Assembly (NCBI GenBank): GCA_964035575.1
Contig: OZ037879.1
Coordinates: 992,001 to 1,056,000, forward strand
Reading direction: 5' to 3'
Length of the DNA: 64,000 nt
From: Rhynchopus sp. YZ270_cl-10
Taxonomy: Eukaryota; Euglenozoa; Diplonemea; Diplonemida; Diplonemidae
A program made the position numbers and the translations under genes. Below, one piece after another: positions 29,965-40,925 of the stretch (positions are counted from its first letter, which is position 1; each line of letters starts with the position of its first letter). The notes beneath the pieces are model-generated. The model saw only the letters and a program-made list of their open reading frames with translations, searched no databases and was not told where the DNA came from.

Positions 29965-32788
29965 GAAAGAGAAGGCAAAGAAGACCATACTCTCTGGTCT
30001 GTGAAGTTGTGGGGAAATGGAAGAAAAAAAAAAAAACGGCAAATCCCAATGTGGAAATCATCATCACATACAGGTGGTTTGTACTGCTTGTACGAGAGAA
30101 AAAAGGGGGTATGAGTTATGACGATTTTACGTCTTGCTCTGTTGAGCATACACAGCCTTGTGAACTCTCTTTTTTTTTTGACTCCAGACCCTACCTCGGT
30201 GGGTTATGGTCTTTCGAAGAGAGTTGTGAGGAGGAGAGAACACCTGAAGTAGAGTTGCAGGCTGTCTGTATTGGCAGCTGTGCTCAAAACAGGATGATCA
30301 AAGCAAAAAAAGCGGTTACTTAACAGCGTTTTGTATAGTGGAGTTCATCCTCGGGTGTCTACACTAATACAACCAAGTTTTCAAAAAAAAAAAAAAAAAA
30401 GCAACCCAAAACAAAAAAAACTAAGAAAAAAAAAAATCCCAGTGTAGAAGCCCCATCCCCATTAGAGTCACCCCCACTCCCAATGATGTGTGTTTCCCTT
30501 CCCCCCTTACCCCCCCATTTCTGCAGAACAATTCTTGTTGTTCCAACAAAAGGGGGGGTACTTTTTTTTAGTGCTGCTTCCGACGATGTACGGCGAAGCG
30601 TTTTGCGCTTTCAACTTACCGGACCGTGTTACCGGTACGGTATTATTTTTTCTTCTTTTTTGTAGATGGGTTTTCCCATTTTTCAAAACTCAAAAAATAA
30701 TTTTTTTTGAGAGACCACATTACAGGGTTTATCTACCCCTTGACCGAAGAGATCTCCCATCGTAACGCTTTTTTTCTTAAAAAGCCGCTTTTCTTCCCTA
30801 ATTTTTTCAAAAAGAAGAAGGGACGAAACTTGGAAAACGATGTTCAGTGCGATTCATGACTCTTTCTTCATCTTTTATAAGGGTGACTAAGCACGACTTA
30901 GATTTCATCTTTTTCCAACTTTTTCTTTTTCTTTAGATTCCATTCGGACATCCCCCCCTTCTGTTCGATGTTAGATTTTTTTTAAATGCTGAAAAATTTT
31001 CATCGTGTTGATTGCCGTGATAGCTTCACGGGAAGGACAAGATGGTGCTTCAGCAAAGTATACTGGTATATCACTCAAAAAGGGAGCACAGTTATTCCTA
31101 AAATAACATTGTTTTGTATAATAAGTTAAACCCCCTGTCTGCGACAAACGATTACCGCGTCATTAAGATGACACACCCTGAAGGGGGAGGTGTGCTGTCT
31201 GTCTATACCCTGTGTAGCAACAACGGTAAAGTGACTTCTGTGTATCGGCAACCAACGTCTGAGGCGCGCAAAAACGGTGTTAGTTCGCTTTGAGTAAAAA
31301 CAAAATGAGCAGACACACCGTCTTGGTAGCATACAATGACGAGAGTGAACACCAAGTTCAAACATTAAAAAAACACAGGACAGTGGAGATTGCATAGGTG
31401 GCAAAACTACACTATTCCAACAATTTTTCAATAAAAAAAAAACACATCCACACTTCAAGCATATCAGGCAACATTGAGTACAGACCCTACTTTGATGTGC
31501 GATTGTCGACCACACCAACAAAACCTTTCTGTCCCACCCCCTCACTCCCCCACTCCCCCAATGCTATAAAAAAACGGTCGTTCTTTCTATTTTGGTGCTG
31601 CCTGTGTCCAGCAGGGGGTGTTTGCACATTCAATTTTACATTTTGTATTATGGCGACTAAGCAAAAGGCTTAGGCTCATCTTACCAGCTTTGTTTTTTTT
31701 TTCCTTATTTTTTTTAGATCATCATTTCCCACAAAAAAAAATGTGTTGCAGTACCACCTTCGCCTCAAGGCGTTTGTGTGTGTCAAGACAACAGTACTCT
31801 TTATTCATATGTATTACCCTCCCCCCCTTTTTTTTTGATTCAGGTACACTGATCACGAGCGGAAGAGAAATAGTTCCTCAGATACGGTCGCCAATCACCT
31901 CCAACAGAGGGTAATTGTGCAATCAACGAAAAAAACCTTTTTTTCTTTTACCTATCAGAGTTACTATTTTTTCTTGGTGACTTATTAGTAATCACGAGAG
32001 GATTAGGGATCATCTTACCAGATTTTTTTTTGTGCGTTTTTTTATTTTGAAACACGCTCACCTTTTTGTTGTACGGTCGAGACATACCCTGTGCACAAAA
32101 ATGGTTTTATGACCTTTTTCAACATTCAAGCAAAATCCGTTTGTACCCTCTTTCCGATACTCCAGAGAGTAGCCACCATCCCTTTTCTTTCACGCATTGC
32201 CAATACTTTTGAAGCTCTGCTTTCTTTTTTTTTTTTGCTACTAATGAGGTGATCCAGCGCACACTTTTCCACACTTTTTCACACCGTGAAACCATGTGAA
32301 AATGTGTGAAACCAAGTGAAAATGTGTGAAAAAGCGTGAGACTGGATCACCTCAACTAATTTTTAAGGTACACTGTCACGAGAAGCCTCTGTGTTTCAAG
32401 TCAAAATTTTAGTGTTTTTTATTTTGTATCGAAACCTTCACTATTTTTTCTCTCTTCAAAATCTTAAATCTCTGTGAAGAATGGAAAACAAAACAAAACA
32501 AAACATGCCGTGATAGCCGACAATCAAACATTTTCTTCTCTTTCAACTCTGACAATAAAACAAAGAGAATCCTCCCCATACCCCCCATCCCTCCACACCC
32601 CCTATGCACCCTCCCGTTCAATCGAAAAACCTTCAAAAAAAAGATGTAACTTTTTTTCTCTCATAAATCACCCAAAAAAACCATCTTCTCTCAGGCAGGA
32701 TCTTCTACACACACTACACACTTTGTTTTATTTGAATTTTTCAAAAATATAATCTAATTTTCTTTTGAATGTTCATACAATATATGCA
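29965..32788. other. Intergenic, hairpin repeats and one MITE
   Basis: HP1 at 30335-30400 and 31379-31442, HP6 at 30573-30625 and 31594-31645, HP2 at 30879, 31650 and 31974, HP4 at 31461-31520, the palindromic MITE at 32245-32354 and an HP3 tail at 32366-32410. An HP1 copy is directly followed by an HP4 copy here, as also happens at 46381/46450. No gene recognised. Confidence 0.6.
32245..32354. mobile_element. 110-bp palindromic MITE with 5-bp target duplication
   Basis: Ends TGAGGTGATCCAG and CTGGATCACCTCA are exact inverted repeats; the interior is made of GTGTGAAAA-type repeats that extend the palindrome. Flanking ACTAA occurs on both sides (32240-32244 and 32355-32359). Confidence 0.8.
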
Positions 32789-34401
32789 ATGAAGCGCTTC
32801 TTTGGGGTTCCACTATGCCGTTTTATACAATGTAGGGTGTTGCATGGTGGTGCTGTAGAGGATGTGTCTACGAGTAGTCCACTTACCTCTTCTGATACCA
32901 CCTCCACCACCACCACCCTAACCACCACCCCTATCAACACTACAAGCAGCACCACTACGGATAACTCTGACGCTTCTCCTCCTGCCCATCTTACCCAGAG
33001 GGTCGCAGATTCTGTTCTTCGCACCTCCGGTACCACTCCCGTCGATGTTGGTAGTGTTGTCACCTCTCCTACCCGGAAGATCATAGATTCTGCTCTTCGT
33101 ACCGATATTGACACCTCTCGTACAGCTGCTAAGAAGAGTACCCACACACCCACTCCCGACGAAGACTCCGCGCGCATGCTCCTTTCTCAATTCTCCCGAC
33201 GTCGTCGTGGCGCGAAACCCTCTCGTGCATCAGAGGATCTTGCAGTAGTGACAGCGCACCTCAAAGCAAAGAGGGGGCAGATCGGGGTGGCGACAGTTTC
33301 CGCGGCATTGGAGGTTTTGGCAGTGCATGGGCTCGACAGAACGTGTCTGGGGCTTTGGGAGAAGGAGGTGCGGGCGAAAGGGATGACGCTGTCACCACAG
33401 GCGTATGGAAACCTTCTGCGGGTCTGTGGGGTGTCGGGGAACCTTAGCGGGGTGATGAAGGTGTGGGGTGAGATGAAAGCTTTTGGGGTGATGCCGACAC
33501 TTTCTGGCGTACATTCTGTGGCACGCTGTCTTGTGAAAAGGGGGCATCGTGGGACGGCGTTCACAATGCTATCAAAAACCCTTTCGATAGGGAAGGTCGA
33601 AGAGGTGACCCTCGCTATCCTGTTCTCAAGCTGTCAAAGCCTTGAGCAGGCTGGAGGGGTCGTGCAAAGGGTAGGGGGGAGCATCGAGCCTAGGGTGTTA
33701 GAAGAATTCATTCGCATCGCAGCGCGATTGGGGAAGCCTTTATTAGTAGAATTATCGCTGCGAGCTGCACCCCCCGGTGCAATCAGCGAATCCTCACACT
33801 TCAGCCTTCTCCTCTTGGCTTATGTTCAGGCAGGGGATATGCTGTCCGCGCAAATGGTGGTGTCGCGGATGCGGATGCGTTGCATTTCATTGACTGCTAT
33901 AGACATCACATTGTTTTTAAGAGGTACTGCACAGCACATTGAGAGGGAAGGGAAAGATGTGCGTGCTGTTTCCAGGGCTGAGGACCTTTTTCATGCGTTC
34001 TTTGCGGAGCCTAAAGGGGGAGGAGGAGGAGGTAGTGAACCCAAAGCAGCTGGCCCCGCTGACAGACAAACACGCATGCTCACGGCGATGATGAAAGTGT
34101 ACATCGCCTCAAAAGACCGACTCTCAGCCCTCGCACTCTACCGTTGGATGCAACAACGTAATGTCGTCATGACAGAACCTCTAATGCAGCAGGTAAGCCT
34201 TGCGTTAACCTGTGGATTGTAAGCTGAAACCAAAATATGATGCGTTTTTTTCCAGAGGTCAAATTTTGTAACCTAAAGTGCAAAACAGACTGTAGGTCTG
34301 CTTGGTTTACTGTGAACTGCTGTGATCAGCAGAGAGAGAGAGGTGTTTTGTATTTTTTGCAGAGAAAAAAATGGCGGGTTTTGCGAGCAGAGATGAGGTA
34401 G
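32789..34401 (+). CDS. Pentatricopeptide repeat (PPR) protein, probably mitochondrial
   Basis: Start ATG 32789 gives an N-terminus (MKRFFGVPLCRFIQCRVLHG) suited to mitochondrial import. Residues 20-150 are Thr/Ser-rich and disordered. From about residue 160 degenerate 35-residue helical hairpins follow, for example SPQAYGNLLRVCGVSGNLSG and TRMLTAMMKVYIASKDRLSA. PPR proteins bind organellar RNA. The exon ends at CAG|GTAAGC (34192/34193), a consensus donor; an acceptor at 34361-34362 (tttttgcag) leads in phase 0 to a 12-residue basic end (RKKWRVLRAEMR) and TAG at 34399-34401. If unspliced, the frame stops at 34222 after nine other residues. Total 480 residues if spliced. A Gly-rich run (about 411-416) interrupts the last repeats. 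Confidence 0.72.
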
Positions 34402-34805
34402 AGTAGGGTAGGGGCAAAACCCTCGCAGATTCGAGGCAAAGTGTGGTGAAAAGCCTTTTTTGACAAATGCGATAGCTATATTTTTTGGAAAGGGGGTTTT
34501 TTCTCTCTCTTTTCTTCACGATTTGCCCCCTTCTCCTTCCACCAATACACGCAAAACTCTTGAAACCTCTTCTTTATTTTGCCTCCGTGTGCATACCAAT
34601 GAAGTGCTCTCTCTCTCTCTCTCTTGGGGGTTCGATAACCCCACGGAGAACCAGATGTCTGCGTCTTGCTGATAAACGGTGAGGCATTTTGCACTTTCAA
34701 CCCTCTCTGTTGTCTTCTGACGCTTATCGTAAGCACATGCCATCACCTTACAGAACGAAAAAAAGTAGCAGATGTGAATAAGGAGGGTATAATTGAGGGG
34801 AAAAA
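34402..34805. other. Intergenic with full-length HP6 copy
   Basis: HP6 spans 34601-34715 and includes GGGGTT-CGAT-AACCCC (34627-34642), a perfect 6-bp hairpin, preceded by GAAGTGCTCTCT and a CT microsatellite. The actin mRNA acceptor CAG|AACG is at 34751-34753. Confidence 0.65.
34601..34715 (+). repeat. Hairpin family HP6, representative copy
   Basis: Order: GAAGTGCTCTCT; hairpin GGGGTT/AACCCC; GAGAACCAGATG; TGCGTC; ACGGTGAGGC; TTTTGCACTTTCAAC; pyrimidine run. The 41189-41300 copy has the same stem with loop CGACA (41206-41222). Other, often 3'-only copies: 6576, 9339, 10720, 10823, 11037, 15589, 28533, 29676, 30573, 31594 and 58515. Confidence 0.7.
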
Positions 34806-36193
34806 ATGGAGGACAGCGACACATATGCAGTAGTCTTCGACAATGGGTCTGGGACACTGAAGGCAGGGTTCTCAGGTGAAGCTGCACCCAGGTCTGTGTT
34901 TCCCTCTATTGTTGGAAGGCCAGCAAGACCTACCTTGGAGTCGCCGAAATGCACCTATGTTGGTGACGATGCACAGCGCCGGCGTGGGGTGCTGCACATC
35001 AGCCATCCAATTGAGCATGGTATCATCACTAACTGGGGGGACATGGAAGAGGTCTGGCACCATACCTTTTATCGAGAACTCCGTGTTGCACCCCAAGACT
35101 ATGCTGTACTTCTGACAGAAACACCCACGAACCTGAAGGAAAACCGAGGGAAGATGGCACAAAGCTTGTTCGAGACATTCGATGTTCCAGCGATGTACAT
35201 AGGGGTGCAGGCAGTGCTGTCTCTGTACTCTACAGGGCGTGTGACAGGGATAGTCCTTGACTCAGGAGACGACGTGACACACATAGTGCCAATCCAGGAT
35301 GGTTACCCTCTGCAGCATGTGACGCGTATGGACATAGCAGGTCGAGCCATGACGGACTGGATGTTTAAGCTATTGAATGAACGTGGTAGAGGCTCTGTGG
35401 CGTCCGCAGAGCGTGAAGTCGTGCGTGATATCAAGGAGAAGCTGGCGTTCGTTATGGTGGTATGTTATGTTGGCCAGCGGGGGAATGATAGCAGTTTTTT
35501 TTTCCGTTTGGTTACCGAAATAGTGTAAAATGCAAAAAAGCCCTGAAAAAATCAAAGTATTTTAACAACCTCTCCCCCCCTGTACCACCTGGGGTTCCAT
35601 TGATTCTCTGAGGTGGAGAGACGTTTCTTTTTCTTTCTTCAAATTATTAAAAAAGGGGGAAATTTTTGCATCTCGGCACCCCATCAAGCCACATCGTATT
35701 CCATTTTCTCCTCAAAAAAAAACACACACCACAGGACATTGACGAAGATATAACACTCGCCTCCCCGTTGGAAAAGGACTACAAACTACCTGATGGACAA
35801 ACCATATCAGTGGGATCAGAGAGGTACCGGTGTCCTGAGGCGCTGTTCAAAACACACTTGATTGGTCTTGAGGAGGCTGGGGTACATGAGGCCGTATACA
35901 ACTCGATTACGAAGTGCGACGTCGCCGTGCGTAAAGAGCTGTACAGCAACGTAGTCCTGTCCGGAGGGAATACGATGTACACTGGGTTCGCACGGCGTCT
36001 GTCAAATGAAGTGATGAACCTTGCACCAAACAGCATGAAGGTTAACGTGGTAGCCCCTCCGCAGAGGGATTACTCTGCGTGGGTTGGGGGGTCGGTGCTG
36101 GCGTCGCTTGCCTCCTTTGCAACAATGTGGGTCTGCAAAGCTGAATACGATGAAACTGGCCCGAACGTTGTTCACCAAATGAGACGTGCCTGA
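34806..36193 (+). CDS. Actin, divergent (two exons)
   Basis: Exons 34806-35459 and 35735-36193 join in phase 0 (GTATGT donor, CCACAG acceptor) to 370 residues, the length of conventional actin (375). Conserved blocks include [65 protein letters not shown] and [13 protein letters not shown]. Differences from conventional actin: a changed DNase-binding-loop region around residues 38-52 ([15 protein letters not shown]), a rewritten subdomain 4, and a C-terminus NVVHQMRRA in place of the near-invariant IVHRKCF. The nucleotide pocket motifs are intact. It could be this organism's main actin or a fast-evolving paralogue. It should form filaments in the cytoplasm unless the altered loop and C-terminus interfere. 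Confidence 0.85.
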
Positions 36194-36776
36194 TCTCATC
36201 TCTCCAGAACCCCTCCACCAACCAACACAACACCAAGCCCAGGAGGGGTATTGTCACAACTGCTCAACATCTCAGCAGTTTTGAGCGAAACACACTATTT
36301 TTGATTTTCTGGGGTGTGTCCCAGAGTGGTACAGTAGCCGCTTCATTACTCTATGGGGGAAGAGATTCTGCGTGTCTACCTATGTGTGGATGGAGTAGAA
36401 TTATCTAGCCAATGTGGTATGGGGTGCGACCCCCATTCCATACAAAAAATATTAACGTAACAGAGACGTGTTGCGTGACCCCCCTTTTGGCAATCCTCTG
36501 TGTTGAGGTAGCGGGGAGTGGTCTACCGCCCCCGTTCCTAACTACTCTCAGGATAGGCCAGTTTTCTTTTCTTTCTTGCACTTTTCAACTTCGTTCTGAG
36601 ATGACCCGACCACAACCCTTATTTTGGTTTCAGCTATCTCTCACATTTTCGTCGATTTACTCAAATAACTCCCAATCTCCCAGAATACAACCAAACTACA
36701 CAACACAACCCCTCACCTCCCACCCACTCCCTTCCCTCCTTTGTCTTTTTTTTTTTTTCTCAAAAAAAAACTAAAA
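36194..36776. other. Intergenic
   Basis: No repeats of the families above. Pyrimidine-rich DNA from about 36590, with CAG|CTAT at 36631-36633 and CAG|AATAC at 36681-36683 as possible acceptors for the next gene. Confidence 0.5.
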
Positions 36777-37847
36777 ATGCTGCAGCGGTTGAAGCTGAGA
36801 AGCGACCCCGAGAAGCAGCAGCGTCGTGCAAAGCACAATGTTGTTCTCGTCCCTGGAGAGGGACTGGGCATCAAATACGAATGGGCGAAGGGACGCCGCG
36901 GGCCGCACATTGCCGACATCGAGCCTAAGGGCGCTGCAGACCGGGCAGGCCTGCAGGTAGGAAGCGTCGTTTGGAGCATCAACGGGAAACGCACACCAGA
37001 CCACCACGCCTTGGTAGAAATCATCAAGGAAATGCGTGTCAAGGGAGGCTGCTATGAGGTCGAAGTGCTAGGAGCACGCTCCCTCCCAGGCACCCCTGTT
37101 GTCCGCCCTGCAACCAAACCCCGTGCAAACACCCAACCCCCTACCGAGTCTCTCCTCCACAAAGCCTCCGACACTCTGTCAGGTTTGACACGCTTCCCAA
37201 AATCCCTGACCAAACCCCTTCTCAACGCCGATGAGGTGTCTGTTAAAAGCTCCGCAACCACACCTCTCCCAAAGCTCTACGAAGTAGTTTGCCCTTCCCA
37301 ACCCGATGTCGAAGGGACCTACAAAATCACAAACGAGCGTTTCAACGACAGCGCAGTCTGGGCAGGAGAATCAGGCCGGCGGTTATACTGTACAAAAAGC
37401 GGGTTGTGGGCGTTGGTTGACTGCGCAGATGGTCCCGAACGGAACATCGCATTGGTAAGCAGCAGGAGACAGGGTAAAGGAAGGGCGCCGCACTCCATTC
37501 ATTGGGCGGAATGGCAGTGTTGGGATGGGGCAGCTTGGATGGCAGCTCCGGTTCGCATTGAGGAGCTCCGTATTGACGATGTCGATGGCCGCCCCTACTG
37601 GAAAGGCGCTTTTGTTGAGTACTACGGACAAGAGGCTGCACTCAAAAAATGGGCAGAAGCAGCATCCGAGTGCAATCTCACCGTCGCCGAAGTAGATGCA
37701 CGCTCTGAAACCACTTCCTCCAGAGACGGACGCTCGGTCTCAGGACTGACAGACGATGCCTCTGACGACGATCTCATGTCAATCCTCTCAATGACACGCA
37801 ATGGAAGCACCTACGAACCACCATCTCTCACGATGGTTTCTGCATAA
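36777..37847 (+). CDS. PDZ-domain protein
   Basis: 356 residues. The N-terminal PDZ domain covers about residues 20-105: carboxylate-binding loop GLGI, IADIEPKGAADRAGLQVGSVVWSINGK, and a final KGGCYEVEVL strand, the usual ligand-binding fold. A Pro/Ser/Thr linker (about 108-175) follows. Residues about 178-285 form a second beta-rich domain with repeated aromatic positions (GTYKITNERFNDSAVWAGESG, RRLYCTKSGLWALV, WAEWQCWDGAAWMAAP), which resembles a short W/Y-rich repeat seen in protist proteins but is not assigned. The C-terminal 60 residues are acidic and Ser/Thr-rich. Probably a cytosolic scaffold; the partner is unknown. Confidence 0.75.
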   Translation: MLQRLKLRSDPEKQQRRAKHNVVLVPGEGLGIKYEWAKGRRGPHIADIEPKGAADRAGLQVGSVVWSINGKRTPDHHALVEIIKEMRVKGGCYEVEVLGARSLPGTPVVRPATKPRANTQPPTESLLHKASDTLSGLTRFPKSLTKPLLNADEVSVKSSATTPLPKLYEVVCPSQPDVEGTYKITNERFNDSAVWAGESGRRLYCTKSGLWALVDCADGPERNIALVSSRRQGKGRAPHSIHWAEWQCWDGAAWMAAPVRIEELRIDDVDGRPYWKGAFVEYYGQEAALKKWAEAASECNLTVAEVDARSETTSSRDGRSVSGLTDDASDDDLMSILSMTRNGSTYEPPSLTMVSA

Positions 37848-38751
37848 AAAAAAAGAGAAAAAAAAAAAAAAGGAAGGGAATAGAGAGAGGGAGTAGGAAA
37901 TGTCGATGTAATGTAAAAATAATTAAAAAAACTTCATTTCACAGAAATTCCCGAAAACAATCTTTTTTGTTCTGTTTTGGTCTGGTTTTTTTCCTTCTTG
38001 CCCTCCCGGTAGGAGGGGATGGGATTTTTTGTTTTTTTGTTTCTCCCCCCCTGGTAACTAAGCATAGTGAGTCTTAGGTTCATCTTACCAGATTTTTTTT
38101 TTTTGCGATAAAAGTACTCGTTGAAAGGCTCTTTTTTGGCACGTATCGGATTGTTTTTTGTCACTCCTCAGGCATTTCTTAAAAGGATAGAGAAAAAATA
38201 AAAGAATATTTCTTTAACATTAACAGTGTTTGTACACAATCGAATTGAGTGTCGTTTTTTTTACCTTTTTGACATTCTAGGATGATTGTTAATACAACCA
38301 AAAAACCAAAAAAACGAAGAAGAAAAAAAAAGGGACAGTGTAGCTTGCACAGGTTGCAACTACACTATTCCAACAATTCTTCAAAAATACCTTCCCCACC
38401 TTCCTGCTCTTATTTTTTTTGTTGCGGATTTTGCACCGCTTTTTGTCGAATTTTTTTTTGCCCATTTAATAGTATCGTTCTCTTTTTTCTGAAACATAAT
38501 TTTTATTGTTTTAATATTTGCCCTTACGTACACTCCCTTTCATTAGACACCTAGCTTAAGATGACTGATCTGGCTGAGAATTCATCTTACAAATCTTTTT
38601 TTTTTTTAAACTGTTATACCTCTCCTATTCACTAGAATAGAAAGTGTATGAAATATTTATTTTTTTTCAAAAATTCAGTGGCATGGTATGTTTTCTGTCC
38701 ATATAACTCAATCAAAAACTATTTGTGTGTATTTCTTTTTTAATTGTTTAC

Positions 38752-39030
38752 ACACGGTGGCCTTACGAACCCTATTTGGGGTACCCCGCGTGCGGGGTAC
38801 CCCGCGCGGACCCGCAGGGTACGTTCCGCGCGGGGTACCCCGCACTTGGGGTACCCCGCGGGGTACCCCCCTTACGAACCCAGGGTCCGTGCGGGGTACG
38901 TAGCGGGGTACCCCACCGCTTTAGGGTACCCCGCGGGGTACCCCGCTACGTACTTAGGGTACGTAACGGGGTACCCCGCTACGTACCCTAGGGTTCGTAG
39001 CGGGGTACCCCGCGGGGTACCCCGTCACAC
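38752..39030. repeat. Palindromic GGGGTACCCC array A
   Basis: About ten GGGGTACCCC 10-mers, each self-complementary, separated by GCG, CTACGTA-type or GCGCGGACCC spacers. The array is bracketed by CGGTGGCC on the left and CCGGTGGCT on the right. Two similar arrays lie at 60399-60640 and 63918-64000. Confidence 0.85.
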
Positions 39031-39300
39031 CCGGTGGCTATTGCCTCCCAGGGAAAGGGACTCTCGAATTTTTTTTTTTTGCCCAAAATAGGGCTAATTT
39101 CGACGATTTGAGGGCATTAAAAGCAAAATTTGGCACATTTGAGCATCTGTGGGGGTCTAAAAACGCGATTTTACGCCCACCCCATTTTTCGTAGACAAGT
39201 CGATTTTTGGACCACTTTTTCGCAAAAAAAATTTTCTTCAAAGGTCAATGTGAGGTTTTCTTTGGATTTTTGGGTCATCATTTTTTTACAGTTGGAGGGG
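39027..39300 (+). repeat. Dispersed repeat H, copy 1
   Basis: Begins ACACCCGGTGGCTATTGCC immediately after a GGGGTACCCC unit, then GGCATTAAAAGC, GAGCATCTGTGGGGGTC and GACAAGTCGATTTTT. Copy 2 is at 61490-61720 in the same arrangement, a third partial at 61964-62080. Confidence 0.8.
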
Positions 39301-39500
39301 CACTGCGTCATTCTTGTCCCACCAGTGATGGAGACTGTGACAGTACGCGTTGGCCGTGATCCCCTCCTTCAGCTTCTCCATGCACCACTCAAACATATGC
39401 GCAGCAACTCTGGCCCTGATGAACAGGGGAAGACACTGTTATTGCTCCCCCTTGTATATTCCCCCATGGTATATTCGCATAGCGGAAATGACACAATTCG
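39292..39500 (-). pseudogene. Minus-strand coding fragment, unidentified
   Basis: The minus strand carries a short C-terminal-like open stretch (HMFEWCMEKLKEGITANAY, HHWWDKNDAVPLQL then TAA) directly abutting repeat H. Probably a remnant of the coding part of a mobile element; too short to classify. Confidence 0.3.
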
Positions 39501-39821
39501 CTAAGGCTGTAAAATAACCATGGCGTTACCTCCCCTGTCAACGCCCTGCACCTGGTCACCGGTGAAATTCTTATTTGAAATTCTTATCCTAATTTTTTTT
39601 TGTAGAATCTCTTCTTTCCCTTAGAGTTCCTTCATGAAGGAATGTTGATCTGAATCTCTCTTTACAGAATTTTATCTGTTTTTTAACAGACTTTTTTATT
39701 TGTTTTCCCTTTTTTGCGCTGTCTCTGTTGCTTTTATATTAAGTTCTAAATTTTTATTTATAGTTGTCACTGTAAAACCCTGAAAATCTTGGTACCGTAA
39801 TCGTAATTTTTTTCGTTGTAA

Positions 39822-40518
39822 CAGGGTTTCCGCCAGGATTTGGGGTTTCAGGAATTGGGGGGGACCATCAAAAAGACCCCCCAAAAAATTTTTTTCTCCC
39901 CGCAAAAGCGGTCGTCGCGCGCTTCGCGCGCGCCTCCCTGCAGGCCACAGAGTAGAGAGGCGAATGGTGCACCAGGTTTGATAGCAGCCATGTCAAGCTT
40001 CACAGCTGTGTTGTCTGGTAGAGGTGGTTCGTTGGAGGTCGGGGGTGGAAGTTAACAAGGTAAGGGGTCTTGTGAGAGTGGAGGGTGATGGTGTTTGCTT
40101 TTTCTATTGTATGGTGCTACAGTCATTACAGTGCTGCAGTGGGAACATGTAATAACTACCCGTCGCTTGCACCGAAGCCTCCTTAGAAAAAGGGGCAATG
40201 CACGGAAGTATCGATGGAAGTATATCAATATCACATAGCTAGCAACACAGCGCCGCAGGCGCACGGTACGCTACTTTTACCCTTTTTAAAAAAGATTTGC
40301 ACCACCCCCTTTTTCTTCCACTTCTTCTGGCACAGCGAGCCAAATGCTCTGCACGGTGGGGTCGCATGACCACGGGGGGTCATCTACAACCTCCAAAACC
40401 CCATTTTTCTTGGGGGGGACCATGGTCCCCCCCAAACCCCTGTAAAAATCCGGATTTTTCTGGGGAAAATATTGGGGGGGTCCATGGTCCCCCCCGGTCC
40501 CCCTTGGCGGAAACCCTG
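39822..40518. mobile_element. 697-bp non-autonomous TIR element
   Basis: Exact terminal inverted repeats CAGGGTTTCCGCCA and complement, flanked by TGTAA on both sides (39817-39821 and 40519-40523). Subterminal G- and C-runs around GGGGGGACCATGG make further inverted pairs. A central GC-rich palindrome GCGCGCTTCGCGCGC is present at about 39918-39932. No coding frame. Confidence 0.85.
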
Positions 40519-40854
40519 TGTAAGGGGTTTTTTAGCGTTCCAACATTTTTGCGATTACAGTATACGTGGTTGCGTCGAAGTCACGGCGACCATTGGGCTT
40601 TTAAAATTTACTTAAAATGTTACGATATTTTATTCTATATTCTAAAGAGTCTCTAAAATCATAAGACCGCTAATAATGGGGTAGCACCGGATACCTCATT
40701 CTCTCTTGTACGAAGTTTCTCAATAGCTTTGTGTTCGCGAAGGTCAGACACAAGGTGGGAAAACCGGACCTGGAGATTTTCCGCATCTTTCTGTTGTTTT
40801 GTTGGTTCATCTTACCAAACGTTTTTAAAAAACGGGAGGTTTTTTTTGTTTTTG

Positions 40855-40925
40855 TGCTTTCATCCGGATGGCTGGCATTGTTCGTGGGTCAGTTGGTGCC
40901 TGCATCAACAACTGCTATGTGTTTT
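40855..40925 (+). repeat. Hairpin family HP7 (CATCCGGATG) copy
   Basis: TTTGTGCTTTCATCCGGATGG, then GGCAT, GGGTCAGT, GCCTGCATCAACAAC. Other copies: 11112-11200 and 15971-16055. CATCCGGATG is self-complementary in all three. Confidence 0.7.

Noticed and set aside
36310-36440. Possible tRNA around GTCCCAGAGTGGTACAGTAGCCGC
   Set aside because: No cloverleaf can be drawn; the GGTGCGACCCCC downstream does not pair as a T arm with any acceptor stem.
38725-39091. Open frames through array A giving GYPAGYPA or GVPRGTP repeats
   Set aside because: All frames of a GGGGTACCCC repeat stay open; this is a by-product of the palindrome, not a protein.
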